Shown piece after piece: positions 31,678 to 42,796 of a DNA stretch of 64,000 nucleotides (the stretch's first letter is position 1; the number at the start of each line of letters is the position of its first letter). Position numbers and translations under genes: made by a program. The DNA lies in the NCBI RefSeq assembly GCF_003569915.1, contig NZ_KZ984462.1, forward strand, positions 1 through 64,000, written 5' to 3'. A model generated the notes under the pieces. It was not told where the DNA came from. It searched no databases and saw only the letters and a program-made list of their open reading frames with translations. This DNA is from Comamonas testosteroni. Lineage in GTDB: Bacteria > Pseudomonadota > Gammaproteobacteria > Burkholderiales > Burkholderiaceae_C.

Positions 31678-33804
31678 TTACAGCGCACGCAGGCAGGTCT
31701 GCACTTCTTCGGTATTCCAGGCCTTGCCAAACAGATAGCCCTGGCCGATCTGGTAGCCGCAGTCCTGCAAAATCTTGCGCTGGGCTTCGGTTTCCACGCC
31801 TTCGGCCACCAGATCCAGATTCAGGCTGGGGCCCAGATGACCCACGGCCTGGATGATGGCGCGGATGGTGGGGTCGTGCTCGATGCGCTGCACAAAGTCC
31901 TTGTCGATCTTCACGCAGTCCACCGGGTAGTCGCGCAGGTGCGCAAGCGACGACTGGCCCGTGCCAAAGTCGTCCAGCGCAATGCGCACGCCTTGGCTCT
32001 TGAGCAGCTTGAGCGCACGAATCACGTACTCCGATCCGCGCTCGCCCAGCATGTGCTCGGTGACTTCAACTTCCACCAGACTGGTGGGCAGGTTCAGATG
32101 CTCCAGGTGGCCCAGCAGACGTTCGGCATAGTCGTCACGCAGAAATTCCACGGGCGCCGCGTTCAGTGAAACTGGCACCACGGGCAGGCCCAGCCTGCGC
32201 CATTTGCGTAGATTGCACAGCACCTTGGTGCGCATGACTTCACCGATGCGCGAAGCCAGTTCGTAGTCGTTGAATGCCGCCCACACGCTGGCGGGCGTTT
32301 GCAGGCGGCCATCTTCGTCCTGCCAGCGCAGCAGGGCTTCAAAGCTGACCACACGGCCATCGGCCATGCTGACCTTGGGCTGGAAGTAAGGCGTGATGGC
32401 GTCCAGACGCAGAATCTGCCGCGCGCATTCCAGCTGTGCAGCGGCGGTTTCAGCGGCTTGCAGCATGGAGGTGTCAAACATGCGAATGCCGCCGCGCCCA
32501 CCGGCCTTGAGGTCGTTGAGGGCGGTGTCCGCGCACCTCATCAGCGCTTCGGAATCTGCCGCATCTGCGGGGTAGAGCGCGCAGCCAATGCTCATGCCAC
32601 CGTTGATGTGCTTGCCGACATAGGTGATGGGCGAGTCCATCTGGGCGCGCACCAGCGAGGCGATCTCGATCAGCTCTGGCGCGCCCTTGATCTGCTCGAC
32701 GATGACAGCAAACTCATCGCCGCCCAGGCGTGCCACCATGGCATTGGCGGGCAGCGCGCCTTGGAGCCGACGCGAGAGCACGCGCAGCAGATGGTCACCT
32801 GCGGGGTGGCCCAGGGTGTCGTTGATGTTCTTGAAATAGTCCAGATCCAGCAGCAGCAGACCCACGGCGCGCTTTGATGATTCTGCGCTGCTCAGCGCGT
32901 GCTTGAGGCTCTGGTTGAAGCAGCGGCGGTTGGGCAGATTGGTCAGCTCGTCGCGCTCGCTGGTCACGCGCAGGCGCTGCTCTGCGTTGCGCTGCGCCGT
33001 GACATCGCGCGATACGCACAGAATGCTGGTGACCTTGTTGCTGGCATCCAGAATGGGGGTGAGGATGTTGTCCCAGTGCTGCGGGGCGTGGCCGGGGATC
33101 ACGCTCATGCCCGTGAAGCGCGCGTTATGGCCCTTGATGGCTGAATTCAGCGCGCGCTGGCCCTTGGCGCGAATGCTGTCGGGCAGCAGGCCCAGCCAGC
33201 GCTGGCCAAAGCCGGTTTCCGGCCCCACGCCCAGCGCTTCACAGCCGGAGCGGTTCATGTGTGCCAGCGTGCCGTCCACATTGAGGATCTTGATGCAGTC
33301 CACGCTGGCGTCCAGCATGTCTTTTTGCATGCCCAGGCTGCGATACAGGTCCTGCTGGGCCATGATGCGGTCGTGGATGTCCATGCCGCAGACATGCCAG
33401 TGCGTCATGTGGGTGCGATTGTCCTGATGGCATTGCGCTGCCAGCAGCGCCCAGCGCCAGGTGCCGCTATGGTGACGCAGGCGGTACTCGCCCTGAAAGC
33501 TGGCACCGGTGTTCAAAGCCTGCTGCCAGAGCTGGCGGGCGTGAAACTCGTCGTCGGGGTGCAGGCACTGCAGCCAGCTGGTGTCTGCTTCGCTGGTGCC
33601 CGTAAAACTCGTCCAGGCCTGGTTGTGAAACAGGGTGCTGCCGCTCTGGTCGGTCACCCAGATCAACTGAGGCAGGGCGTTGAGCGCCTCGAAAGCGGGT
33701 TTGCGTACGGTTTGCGCAGAGTTCCCCAGCCCCAGTGATGGCAGACCTGTGGTGCCCAGGACGGAAAAACCTTCTCCGGGACGGCGGCGGGATGAATAAC
33801 CCAT
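31678..33804 (-). CDS. PAS-PAS-GGDEF-EAL cyclic-di-GMP signalling protein
   Basis: The product is 708 residues. PAS domains lie at about 40-150 (LPQLIWVTDQSGSTLFHNQA) and 165-280 (DASVDCIKILNVDGTLAHMN). The GGDEF domain has an intact ARLGGDEFAV and DELTNLPNRR. No RxxD inhibitory site precedes GGDEF. The EAL domain has SFEALLRW, NAAPVEF, EVTEHML, ALDDFGTGQSS, KIDKDFV and VAEGVET, so its metal ligands appear complete. No membrane helix is seen, so it is a cytoplasmic enzyme that may make or break c-di-GMP in response to a PAS-bound signal. It is not in an operon. Confidence 0.93.
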   Translation of the reverse strand: MGYSSRRRPGEGFSVLGTTGLPSLGLGNSAQTVRKPAFEALNALPQLIWVTDQSGSTLFHNQAWTSFTGTSEADTSWLQCLHPDDEFHARQLWQQALNTGASFQGEYRLRHHSGTWRWALLAAQCHQDNRTHMTHWHVCGMDIHDRIMAQQDLYRSLGMQKDMLDASVDCIKILNVDGTLAHMNRSGCEALGVGPETGFGQRWLGLLPDSIRAKGQRALNSAIKGHNARFTGMSVIPGHAPQHWDNILTPILDASNKVTSILCVSRDVTAQRNAEQRLRVTSERDELTNLPNRRCFNQSLKHALSSAESSKRAVGLLLLDLDYFKNINDTLGHPAGDHLLRVLSRRLQGALPANAMVARLGGDEFAVIVEQIKGAPELIEIASLVRAQMDSPITYVGKHINGGMSIGCALYPADAADSEALMRCADTALNDLKAGGRGGIRMFDTSMLQAAETAAAQLECARQILRLDAITPYFQPKVSMADGRVVSFEALLRWQDEDGRLQTPASVWAAFNDYELASRIGEVMRTKVLCNLRKWRRLGLPVVPVSLNAAPVEFLRDDYAERLLGHLEHLNLPTSLVEVEVTEHMLGERGSEYVIRALKLLKSQGVRIALDDFGTGQSSLAHLRDYPVDCVKIDKDFVQRIEHDPTIRAIIQAVGHLGPSLNLDLVAEGVETEAQRKILQDCGYQIGQGYLFGKAWNTEEVQTCLRAL

Positions 33805-34068
33805 GGAAACTCCTTAAGCGGGGCGCGACGGCTTTTTTCTCTCTTTAGCGATCGGTCAGCGTAGCCCGGTGCGGAATTTCTGAAAGTCAGACATGTTTGA
33901 TACAAAGGGAAACTTTGTAAAGGATCGCCAAATAGTAGGCGCAAACCTACAAATGACTCCGCTGTCCTGATGTGGAGGCATGGCAGGCCAATGCTAGGCT
34001 GGGGCTGCTGTACTTTGTGGATCTTTGTGCCTTCTTTGGGGCTTCTTCTACCGACGCGTTCCAAGCCA

Positions 34069-34893
34069 ATGAAAAAAGACTTTTTTGCACCACCCGAGCA
34101 ACCCCGTGATGACGAACCATTTCGCCGCGGCAACTTCAGCTGTGCCTATCTCTGGAGAGAGGAAGTCAGCAGCGTGGACGAGCTGCTGAAAGAGCTCGAT
34201 GCCCTGAGTGCCGCAGACCCCGACAGCCGCTATCTGAGCACGCTTGATGACATCAACCAGTGCAGCTACACCTGCGGCCATGCAGGGCAGGACGAGCGCC
34301 TGGAACTGGAAGAGCCTGAAGACGAAGCGGTGGACTGGGAAGACCCTGTGCAGGTCGCTGCCTGGGAGCAGAAGGCACTGCAGCACCGCGTGCAGCAACT
34401 GGGCAACCCCGCTCTGGCGCAAAGCTGGGAGCAGGTCTGCGGCAGTCTGGGCACGCAGGCTGAGGATGTGCAGGCCCTGCTGGCCGTCAACCGCGAGCCA
34501 GATCAGTTGCTCGATGAGGTGATCTATGTGCAGCGCATAGCGGTCGATAGCGATGACCTCAAGATTGCAGCCCAGCCCAATGGCTACTTCAGCGCCGACT
34601 GGGACACGTTTCAGAACCACGCCATCATTCGCCATCTGGCAACGCAGTATGGCTACCGCTTCTTTGCCATGGGGGCGGCATGGATGGGCTTTGTGCGTCC
34701 GGAGCCGCCCGATCGCGGCCAGGCCGCGCAACTGGTGGCTGACTTGCGCGAGTTGTATGGCAAGGGCAACGATGAGGTGCACAGCCACGCAGGCTGGGCC
34801 GAGCTGGCGCTGCTGCTGCAGGAGCGCCGAACGCTGATGCTGGGCTATACCGAGGACATGGCGGCCAGCGTCGGATTGGAAGACGACGACTGA
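34069..34893 (+). CDS. Unrecognised soluble protein, first gene of the zinc-ribbon paralog cluster
   Basis: The product is 274 residues, acidic, without signal or membrane helix. The middle has YSTLDDINQCSYTCG-like Cys residues (seen as NQCSYTCGHAG) and an acidic block ELEEPEDEAVDWEDP. The C-terminal half, with YFSADWDTFQNHAIIRHLAT and YGYRFFAMGAAWMGFVRPE, looks like a compact alpha/beta domain. Not recognised. It precedes the first zinc-ribbon paralog by 11 bases, so the four genes probably form one operon. ATG 34069 is taken; an upstream extension of 33 codons looks non-coding. Confidence 0.75.
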   Translation: MKKDFFAPPEQPRDDEPFRRGNFSCAYLWREEVSSVDELLKELDALSAADPDSRYLSTLDDINQCSYTCGHAGQDERLELEEPEDEAVDWEDPVQVAAWEQKALQHRVQQLGNPALAQSWEQVCGSLGTQAEDVQALLAVNREPDQLLDEVIYVQRIAVDSDDLKIAAQPNGYFSADWDTFQNHAIIRHLATQYGYRFFAMGAAWMGFVRPEPPDRGQAAQLVADLRELYGKGNDEVHSHAGWAELALLLQERRTLMLGYTEDMAASVGLEDDD

Positions 34894-34904
34894 GCAAGGC
34901 GGCA

Positions 34905-36314
34905 ATGAGTCTTTTGGGTTCTCGCTCCTGCCCCGACTGCGGTGCAACCAAGCGCCGCCGAGTCCAGGGCGGGCCGGGCGGTTTCTGGCGCTATGAATGC
35001 CTGCATTGCGGCAGGGAATACAGCGACGGCGTGGACCCTCTAGGTCCTGAGGAGAAAGTGCAAGCTCTGCGCCTGAGCCTCAACGGCGAGAACGTGAACC
35101 TGCCACCGCTCGATGTGAACAAATGGCTGCGCAGGCTGACGTTTTTTACGGCTACCGCTATTGTGGCGCTGGGACTGGGTCTGTGGGCCAGTCAGCACTT
35201 CCAGCAGGGGGCAGCTCCGGCGGCGCAAAAGAAGAGCATGCCCATGCTGGGCTCTACCCTGTACGAGGGTGCAGGCAAGCAGCACTTCATTAGGGTGTTT
35301 TTGCAGCAGGAAAGCGAGCCACTTGTGCTGCAGACCGTGGTCGATGAATTTGAAAGCGGGCGGCGCCTGGCCGCGCCGCAGCAGTTCAGCTTTGATGCAA
35401 GGGACAAGGCGGGTGCAAAGCCGGACTGGGCGCAGTTTCGCCAGTACTCCGACGGCAATCTCTATATGGTTTTGCAGAACCGGCAATTTCTGGTTTTCAA
35501 CCCGCTGGTGCATCAGTTCAGCGATATGACCGAGGGGCTCAAGCAGCTGTTTCCCAAGGAGCTGGGGGTCGGCATTGACTACGTTGAATTTCAAGGCGAT
35601 GAATGGCCCGATGCGCTGCGAGTGCAGTCTGGTGGCCAACACTTCTATGTGAACTGGCTGGCCCGCGTGATTGCGCCGCAAGAGCGGGCTGCGGAAGTCT
35701 TTGCCAAGGCGGCAAGAAACTACACCGATGTATGGCAGGGTTATGCGTTCCGGCCCGATGGTGAAGGCGAGCCCGGCAGCAGCTATTTGCTGAGCTTTCT
35801 GGGCAAGAGCGCACCGGGGCAGATGCGGCACATGCCGCAGCTCGTGGTGTATTCGCTCGATACCGCTATCAAAGGCGGCTTCGACGAATATCAGCCCATT
35901 GGTGATGACCTGGCGCTGAAAAACGCGGATGCTCGATCGCCAGGGTTGATTACGGTAACAGCTGTGCCGCCGATGAAGTCCGTGAAGGGCGGGCGTGTGC
36001 TGGCCATGAATGATTCGCGTGTTCTGGTGACTTTTGACAGCCTGGAAGCAGGCGGCAGGGGCGCGGTGCTGCAGATGCTCAACACCTCCAACCAGCAACT
36101 GGTCTGGAGCGAAAAGCTGAGCGCCATGCCACTGATCAAAGGCGATCTGCAACTGCAGGCCAGTGCCATCCAAAACGGCTTCTATCTGCGCAATGGCTAT
36201 GCCGAGCCCGCGTTGATGATGGATAACGAAGGCAAGGTGGTCTATGAATTCAAACAGAGTGATGGCAGCGCGGGCAGCAGCGGCTTGAACGCGTTGAAAA
36301 GTCTCTTCGACTGA
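34905..36314 (+). CDS. Zinc-ribbon, single-helix protein with large extracytoplasmic domain (paralog 1)
   Basis: The product is 469 residues. CPDCG near 9 and CLHCG near 32 form a zinc ribbon on the cytoplasmic side; a helix lies near 78-96 (FFTATAIVALGLGLWAS). About 370 extracytoplasmic residues follow. Shared blocks with the next two genes are GRRLAAPQQFSF, YSDGNLYMVLQNRQFLVFNP, VLAMNDSRVLVTF, VLQMLNTSNQQLVWSEKL and MMDNEGKVVYEF. Paralog 1 alone has MPQLVVYSLDTAIKGGFDEY. The last third looks like beta-propeller blades. It may belong to a family named after Pseudomonas aeruginosa PA2928, but I cannot verify that. Function unknown. Confidence 0.78.
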   Translation: MSLLGSRSCPDCGATKRRRVQGGPGGFWRYECLHCGREYSDGVDPLGPEEKVQALRLSLNGENVNLPPLDVNKWLRRLTFFTATAIVALGLGLWASQHFQQGAAPAAQKKSMPMLGSTLYEGAGKQHFIRVFLQQESEPLVLQTVVDEFESGRRLAAPQQFSFDARDKAGAKPDWAQFRQYSDGNLYMVLQNRQFLVFNPLVHQFSDMTEGLKQLFPKELGVGIDYVEFQGDEWPDALRVQSGGQHFYVNWLARVIAPQERAAEVFAKAARNYTDVWQGYAFRPDGEGEPGSSYLLSFLGKSAPGQMRHMPQLVVYSLDTAIKGGFDEYQPIGDDLALKNADARSPGLITVTAVPPMKSVKGGRVLAMNDSRVLVTFDSLEAGGRGAVLQMLNTSNQQLVWSEKLSAMPLIKGDLQLQASAIQNGFYLRNGYAEPALMMDNEGKVVYEFKQSDGSAGSSGLNALKSLFD

Positions 36315-36361
36315 TGGGGCGCCATGAAGACGCTGGAGCTTTCTGCTTACTCAGGCTTATC

Positions 36362-36420
36362 GGTTTTGATAGCGTCAGTTGCAATATTTATGCTGACTTC
36401 AAGGCTGTTTTACTTAAAAT
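36362..36420 (+). repeat. Dispersed intergenic repeat, family A
   Basis: GGTTTTGATAGCGTCAGTTG, then GCTGACTTCAAGGCTGTTTT: same frame TTGATAGC...TGACTtcaaGGCTGTTTT. It sits in the gap between paralogs 1 and 2. Confidence 0.6.
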
Positions 36421-36469
36421 TTGAAGAAATGGACAAGACCAGACGGGCCACGATGGAAGGAGGTTGTGC

Positions 36470-37813
36470 ATGAGCCTCAAGACGCGCAAGGTGTTCTGCC
36501 CGCAGTGCGGCGCGGGCCGCTGCCAGCCCGTGCCCGGCGTCTCGAACATGCTGGCCTGCCAGAGCTGTGGCACGCAGTTCATCTTCACAGATGGTGGCGG
36601 CGTTGCCCAGGTACAGATTGCGCAGCCGGCAAGCAAGATGCTGTGGCCGCAGATGCAGAGCCTGAAATGGGCGATTGGCTTTTTGCTGCTGGCGCTGGTG
36701 CTGGGTTTTTTGCTACCACCGGTGCTGGAGGCGTTGCAGCAGCGCCCCGATGCGGCCGCACAGCGGGTGGAAGAAGGACGGCTCGACACTGCAGCGCTGT
36801 ATGAAAACAGTGGCGGTCAGTTCAGTCATGTTCAGTTGCTGCAGTGGCGCAGGGGCGAGCAGGAGGTTTTCCGCATCAAGGTCACCGATATGCAGACTGG
36901 CAAGCTGCTATCCGAGCCACGTGAATACCGTTTTACCTGGAGCACCGATGGCAGCAACGCCTTTCGGCGCTTCTCGGACGACAAGCTCTATCTCACGCTC
37001 AAGGACCGCATGCTGCTGCGCTTTGACCCGGGTGCGCAGCAGTTTGTGGACATCACGGCCCAGGTGGCGGAGCGCTTTGCGCCGCAGCTGAGCAGCGGCA
37101 TCAGCAAGATCAAGGTGGCATACAGAAGCAACGAGAATCTGGAAATCACGGCCAGCGACGGCACGGAATATCTGGCTTCATGGATCTCCGCTCAGATCTT
37201 CAAGGATGCCGACGCGTCGCAGGCTTACACGCAGGCGGTGCAGGGCTACACCCAGTTGCGCACGGGCTGGCGTGTCGCGCCGGTGGATGGCCCGGGCTCC
37301 ATCAGCAACCGGCGTTATCTGCTGGTGCAGACCTGGAGCAAATGGGAGCCCGGGCAGATCTTCATCAACTCTCACATCGACCTCTACCCGAACAGCAGCG
37401 AGCGCGTGAAGGAAGACCGGCGCGGCTATCTGGATGCCGGCAGCGGCTACTCCGTGCGGCCTTATCTCAAGGACAAAGGCTTTGTGCGGCTGCAAGCCGT
37501 GGAGATGCAAACGCCACGCTTCAACGCCCAGGTGCTGGCGCAGAACAGCCAGCGGGTGCTGCTGGTCTACAGCCCGGAGCCCGACAGCTCCAAGCCGCGC
37601 GTGCTGCAACTGGTGGACAAGGACGCCCGGCGCGTTGTATGGAGCCGCACGATCGATCAGGTCGAGCCGCTGCGCGAGAGCGCCAGCAACTGGTATGCGG
37701 GAGCGATTGCGGTTGCGTCCGGCTTCTACATTTCGGCGAACGGAGCCAAACCCGGCTTTTACCTGGATAACAACGGCGGCCTGGTACATGATTTTGCGGC
37801 CGGGAAACCTTAA
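36470..37813 (+). CDS. Zinc-ribbon, single-helix protein with large extracytoplasmic domain (paralog 2)
   Basis: The product is 447 residues. The ribbon has CPQCGAGRC near 10 and CQSCG near 31; the helix is near 68-88 (FLLLALVLGFLLPPVLEAL). The extracytoplasmic part shares GKLLSEPREYRF, FSDDKLYLTLKDRMLLRFDP, VLAQNSQRVLLVY, VLQLVDKDARRVVWSRTI and YLDNNGGLVHDF with its neighbours. GGAGG six bases before ATG 36470 fixes the start. A 155-base gap with a family A repeat separates it from paralog 1, so an own promoter is possible. Confidence 0.78.
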   Translation: MSLKTRKVFCPQCGAGRCQPVPGVSNMLACQSCGTQFIFTDGGGVAQVQIAQPASKMLWPQMQSLKWAIGFLLLALVLGFLLPPVLEALQQRPDAAAQRVEEGRLDTAALYENSGGQFSHVQLLQWRRGEQEVFRIKVTDMQTGKLLSEPREYRFTWSTDGSNAFRRFSDDKLYLTLKDRMLLRFDPGAQQFVDITAQVAERFAPQLSSGISKIKVAYRSNENLEITASDGTEYLASWISAQIFKDADASQAYTQAVQGYTQLRTGWRVAPVDGPGSISNRRYLLVQTWSKWEPGQIFINSHIDLYPNSSERVKEDRRGYLDAGSGYSVRPYLKDKGFVRLQAVEMQTPRFNAQVLAQNSQRVLLVYSPEPDSSKPRVLQLVDKDARRVVWSRTIDQVEPLRESASNWYAGAIAVASGFYISANGAKPGFYLDNNGGLVHDFAAGKP

Positions 37814-37837
37814 CGGCCAAGCACCCACCAAGCGTTT

Positions 37838-39190
37838 ATGTCGATACAGATCAAACCCCTTGTCTGCCCACAGTGTGGCGCCGGAAAGTGCAGCAAGTTG
37901 CCCGGGATGCCTAACTTGTATGCCTGCCAGAACTGCGGCGCGGAGTTTGTGCTCAGCGACAGCAATGCGCCCAAGCAAATGCGCGTGGTGCACAGCCTGG
38001 ACGAGGGGCAGTTTGAAAGCCTCAAGCGCTTCAAGGGCCAGATGGCGTTGGTGGCGGGGATGCTCCTGCTGGTGCTGCTCGGTCTGATGCTCTGGCCGCA
38101 ACTGCTGCGAATCTTTGAAGCCGCTAGGCCGGTGCCACCGAACTATGGCCGCCTGGTGGAGATCACCCTGTATCAGGCCCAGGGCAAGCAGTACAACGTG
38201 GTGCGGGTGATGGAGTCCGGTGACGAGAACAGGGATGTGTTCCAGATACTGGTTAACAGCCTGGACTCTGGCAAGAAGCTGGCCGAGCCCCAACGCCTGG
38301 AGTTTCAGCGCACCACCTTGTCGCGCAAGCCACAGCTTATGCATTTCTCGGACGGCAATGTCTATCTGGTGATCAACAGCCAGCGCTTCTTGAAGCTCGA
38401 TCAGGGCAGCGCGCAGTTTGTGGATCTCAATGATCAGCTCGTCAATCGCTACCCCAGGCAGTTGAGCGTGGGCATTTCTGGCATCGAGAGGGCCGGCGAT
38501 GAATACCGTGACGCCCTGGTTGTTACCAGCAACTCCGGCGAGCGCTTTTATGTGTACTGGCTCACGGGGGAGATCAATGTCTATGGCGACAACTACAGCC
38601 ACTTTCGCGCGCGCGACTTTGCCAGCTACCCGCAGACCGTCAAACGCTATGGCTTTGCCAAAGCGCCGTTGCCAGTGGCGGACATCAGCTTCCCATCACT
38701 GCTGGTGAGCTACCAGCAAAGAGTCAAGGATGGCGAATACCAGAATGTGCCTGGCATCACGTTGCAGTCGACGGACAAGCCGCTGGGCAGCACCCGTGCC
38801 GAAGCGCTTCTCGAGCTTTCCCCGCAGTGGAGCGTCAATGCCGCAGACCTGAAGAAAATTGGCGTGCAGCAACTGGCGCTGGTGCCGCCCGTGGAAAGGC
38901 GCTTTCGCGGCGATGTGCTGGCGCAGAATGTCAGCCGCGTGCTGATCGTCTTCAACACCACGCCCGTCACCGACCAGGGCCGCGTGCTGCAGCTGCTGAA
39001 TGTGGCCGACGGTCAGGTGGTGTGGAGCCGCACGGTGGAGCAGTTGCCGCAGATCACTCGCAAAGGCACTTATCTGTCTGCCGATGCTTTGGCAGATGGT
39101 TTTTTCATCCGCTCGGACAACAGCACACCGTCGCTGCTGATCGATAACCAGGGTGCCATCGTGCATGACTTCAGCGCCCGCAGGGACTGA
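37838..39190 (+). CDS. Zinc-ribbon, single-helix protein with large extracytoplasmic domain (paralog 3)
   Basis: The product is 450 residues. CPQCGAGKC near 10 and CQNCG near 31 form the ribbon; the helix is near 68-88 (MALVAGMLLLVLLGLMLWP). Shared blocks are GKKLAEPQRLEF, FSDGNVYLVINSQRFLKLD, VLAQNVSRVLIVF, VLQLLNVADGQVVWSRTV and LIDNQGAIVHDF. It begins 24 bases after paralog 2 and ends 6 bases from the convergent histidine kinase stop. Paralogs 2 and 3 are more like each other than like paralog 1, consistent with a later duplication. Confidence 0.78.
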   Translation: MSIQIKPLVCPQCGAGKCSKLPGMPNLYACQNCGAEFVLSDSNAPKQMRVVHSLDEGQFESLKRFKGQMALVAGMLLLVLLGLMLWPQLLRIFEAARPVPPNYGRLVEITLYQAQGKQYNVVRVMESGDENRDVFQILVNSLDSGKKLAEPQRLEFQRTTLSRKPQLMHFSDGNVYLVINSQRFLKLDQGSAQFVDLNDQLVNRYPRQLSVGISGIERAGDEYRDALVVTSNSGERFYVYWLTGEINVYGDNYSHFRARDFASYPQTVKRYGFAKAPLPVADISFPSLLVSYQQRVKDGEYQNVPGITLQSTDKPLGSTRAEALLELSPQWSVNAADLKKIGVQQLALVPPVERRFRGDVLAQNVSRVLIVFNTTPVTDQGRVLQLLNVADGQVVWSRTVEQLPQITRKGTYLSADALADGFFIRSDNSTPSLLIDNQGAIVHDFSARRD

Positions 39191-39196
39191 AACAGC

Positions 39197-41146
<1,950 letters not shown>

Positions 41147-41244
41147 GGCGTTGCAAATATGAGTTTGCTATCCGGGCAGGCGTCAGCCAGTGCCTCAACT
41201 TAAGAAATAAGCGAAAGCGAGTTGTTAATGATTATTTGTGTAGG

Positions 41245-41264
41245 ACATATTCTAAAAAATATGT
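41245..41264. promoter_or_regulatory. Palindrome upstream of the histidine kinase gene
   Basis: ACATATT and AATATGT form a 7-base inverted repeat with a 6-base A-rich spacer, in a 177-base AT-rich gap that should hold the kinase promoter. Possible operator; regulator unknown. Confidence 0.3.
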
Positions 41265-41323
41265 GCTCACTTTGGCTGTATGAATGAATTCTTGACAATC
41301 TCAGGGCTTGACGGGGTTGCAAC

Positions 41324-42124
41324 TCAATGCGTATTGCTGGCGAAACGCGCAATGGCAGGCCAAAAGCCCGCCGCGCGAAAGATGCTGGAGTGGCCAGCCA
41401 GCTCGAACTGCTGAACCTGCACCGCCTTGCCCTTGAGCCGCTCCAGCAAAGCATCGGTGCGCGCGGGCTCCACCACCTGATCCATGCCTGCGCGCAGCAC
41501 CAGAATCGGGCCGCCATAGTTTTGCAAACGTGCGGCGGAATCAAAGCGATCCTTGAGCAGCAGCTCCACCGGCAGCCAACCGTAAATGCCGCGCACCGTG
41601 TTCAAAATGCTGTCAAAAGGCGTGACCAGAACCAGCTTGGTAGGCTGGCGCGCTTCAGCCACGGCAGAGGCCACGCCCGTGCCCAGACTGCGCCCCACCA
41701 CGGTGATCGGAGCCTGCGGGTGCAGGCGGCGCACCTCGTCAAACAGGGCCATCGCATCAGCCTCCAGCAAGGCTTCGGTCGGCTCTCCGCCGCTGGCCCC
41801 ATAGCCGCGATAGGCCAGCATATAGATATCGCTGCGGGGCAGGGCCGCCGCAAACTGCGGCAGGCGGCGCTCAATGTTCTCGGCATTGCCGCCAAAGTAG
41901 ATCACCGCACCTTGCGCCGCTTCGGCCGGATGAATCTGCCAGCCACGCAGCAGTACATCGGGCCGCTGCAGCGAGAAATTCGTCTGCTCCGCACTCACCC
42001 GCGTGGAGCCACCCTGATAAATCATCTTGCGTTGCTGCCCGTACATATAGCCGCAGATGCCCAGGTAAATGACCAGCAGCAAGGCCAGCAGCCACAGCAG
42101 GAGTTTGAACAGTTTGGAGGTCAT
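41324..42124 (-). CDS. Membrane-anchored alpha/beta hydrolase (Bem46/YfhR type)
   Basis: The product is 266 residues. An N-terminal helix at about 5-25 (LFKLLLWLLALLLVIYLGIC) anchors it in the membrane. The catalytic triad is visible: Ser in VVGRSLGTGVAS, Asp in VLRAGMDQVVEP and His in ELAGHSSIF. AYRGYGASGG is the usual oxyanion-side motif. The substrate is not known; related proteins are thioesterases or lipases. ATG 42124 is favoured over a TTG nine bases upstream. Confidence 0.87.
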   Translation of the reverse strand: MTSKLFKLLLWLLALLLVIYLGICGYMYGQQRKMIYQGGSTRVSAEQTNFSLQRPDVLLRGWQIHPAEAAQGAVIYFGGNAENIERRLPQFAAALPRSDIYMLAYRGYGASGGEPTEALLEADAMALFDEVRRLHPQAPITVVGRSLGTGVASAVAEARQPTKLVLVTPFDSILNTVRGIYGWLPVELLLKDRFDSAARLQNYGGPILVLRAGMDQVVEPARTDALLERLKGKAVQVQQFELAGHSSIFRAAGFWPAIARFASNTH

Positions 42125-42290
42125 GGCGAGCAACGAGGTTTGAGCCGCAATGGTGGTGATTTTCCATGACAGCCGTCAATGCCACGCAGAGGCCAACCGA
42201 CAGCCTCTAGGCCCTTTGCGCGACTGGTTTTATAGTGCGCTGTGCTATCTCCTGACGCTTGGCGTCTTTCATTCAACGAAAGGGAAATTC

Positions 42291-42629
42291 ATGGCAGGCT
42301 TTTTTGAATTGAGCAACAGCAGCGATGGTCAGTTTCGTTTTGTACTGAAAGCCGGTAACGGCGAGATCATCCTCACCAGCGAGCTGTACAAGAGCCGCGC
42401 CTCGGCGGAGAACGGCATCACCTCCGTGCAGACCAATAGCCCTCTGGACGAGCGCTATGAAAAAAAGACGGCCAGCAATGGCAAGGAGCACTTCAATCTC
42501 AAGGCGGCCAACCACCAGGTGATTGGCAGCAGCCAGCTCTACGCCAGCGCCGCATCACGCGATGCGGGCATTGAGTCGGTCAAGAAGAACGGACCTTCCA
42601 AGGAGGTCAAGGATCTGACCAAGGCTTGA
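42291..42629 (+). CDS. YegP-family protein (two DUF1508 repeats)
   Basis: The product is 112 residues with two copies of the short YegP motif: FRFVLKAGNGEIILTSELYK and HFNLKAANHQVIGSSQLYAS, each followed by a similar helix with AGIESV/NGITSV. The fold is a small beta-rich domain of unknown role, widespread in proteobacteria. AAAGGG nine bases before ATG 42291 sets the start. It is followed by a strong terminator. Confidence 0.9.
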   Translation: MAGFFELSNSSDGQFRFVLKAGNGEIILTSELYKSRASAENGITSVQTNSPLDERYEKKTASNGKEHFNLKAANHQVIGSSQLYASAASRDAGIESVKKNGPSKEVKDLTKA

Positions 42630-42648
42630 GCGAGAGAGTGTTTGATGG

Positions 42649-42670
42649 AAGGCCCTTCGGGGCCTTTTTG
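42649..42670 (+). terminator. Intrinsic terminator after the YegP-family gene
   Basis: AAGGCCC-TTCG-GGGCCTT with a following T-run; the TTCG tetraloop is very stable. Confidence 0.88.
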
Positions 42671-42683
42671 CTTTTATGGCGCT

Positions 42684-42733
42684 TTGATTTTGATAGCTGT
42701 TAGGCTAGATAAAGACTAGAGAGCGATTTAAAG
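42684..42733 (+). repeat. Dispersed intergenic repeat, family A
   Basis: TTGATTTTGATAGCTGTTAG, then AAAGACTAGAGAGCGATTTA: the TTGATAGCTgtTAG...GACTAGAG frame is shared, the GGCCTGTTT end is degenerate. Confidence 0.55.
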
Positions 42734-42796
42734 CTTAATTCTGCAGCAAGCAGACCTCTCTGGACGCTGCGGCCAGATGCCATCACCGTGGCCGAT

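Noticed and set aside
33805-34068. Gap upstream of the paralog cluster as a riboswitch
   Set aside because: No recognisable aptamer core or conserved loop; only ordinary promoter-length sequence.
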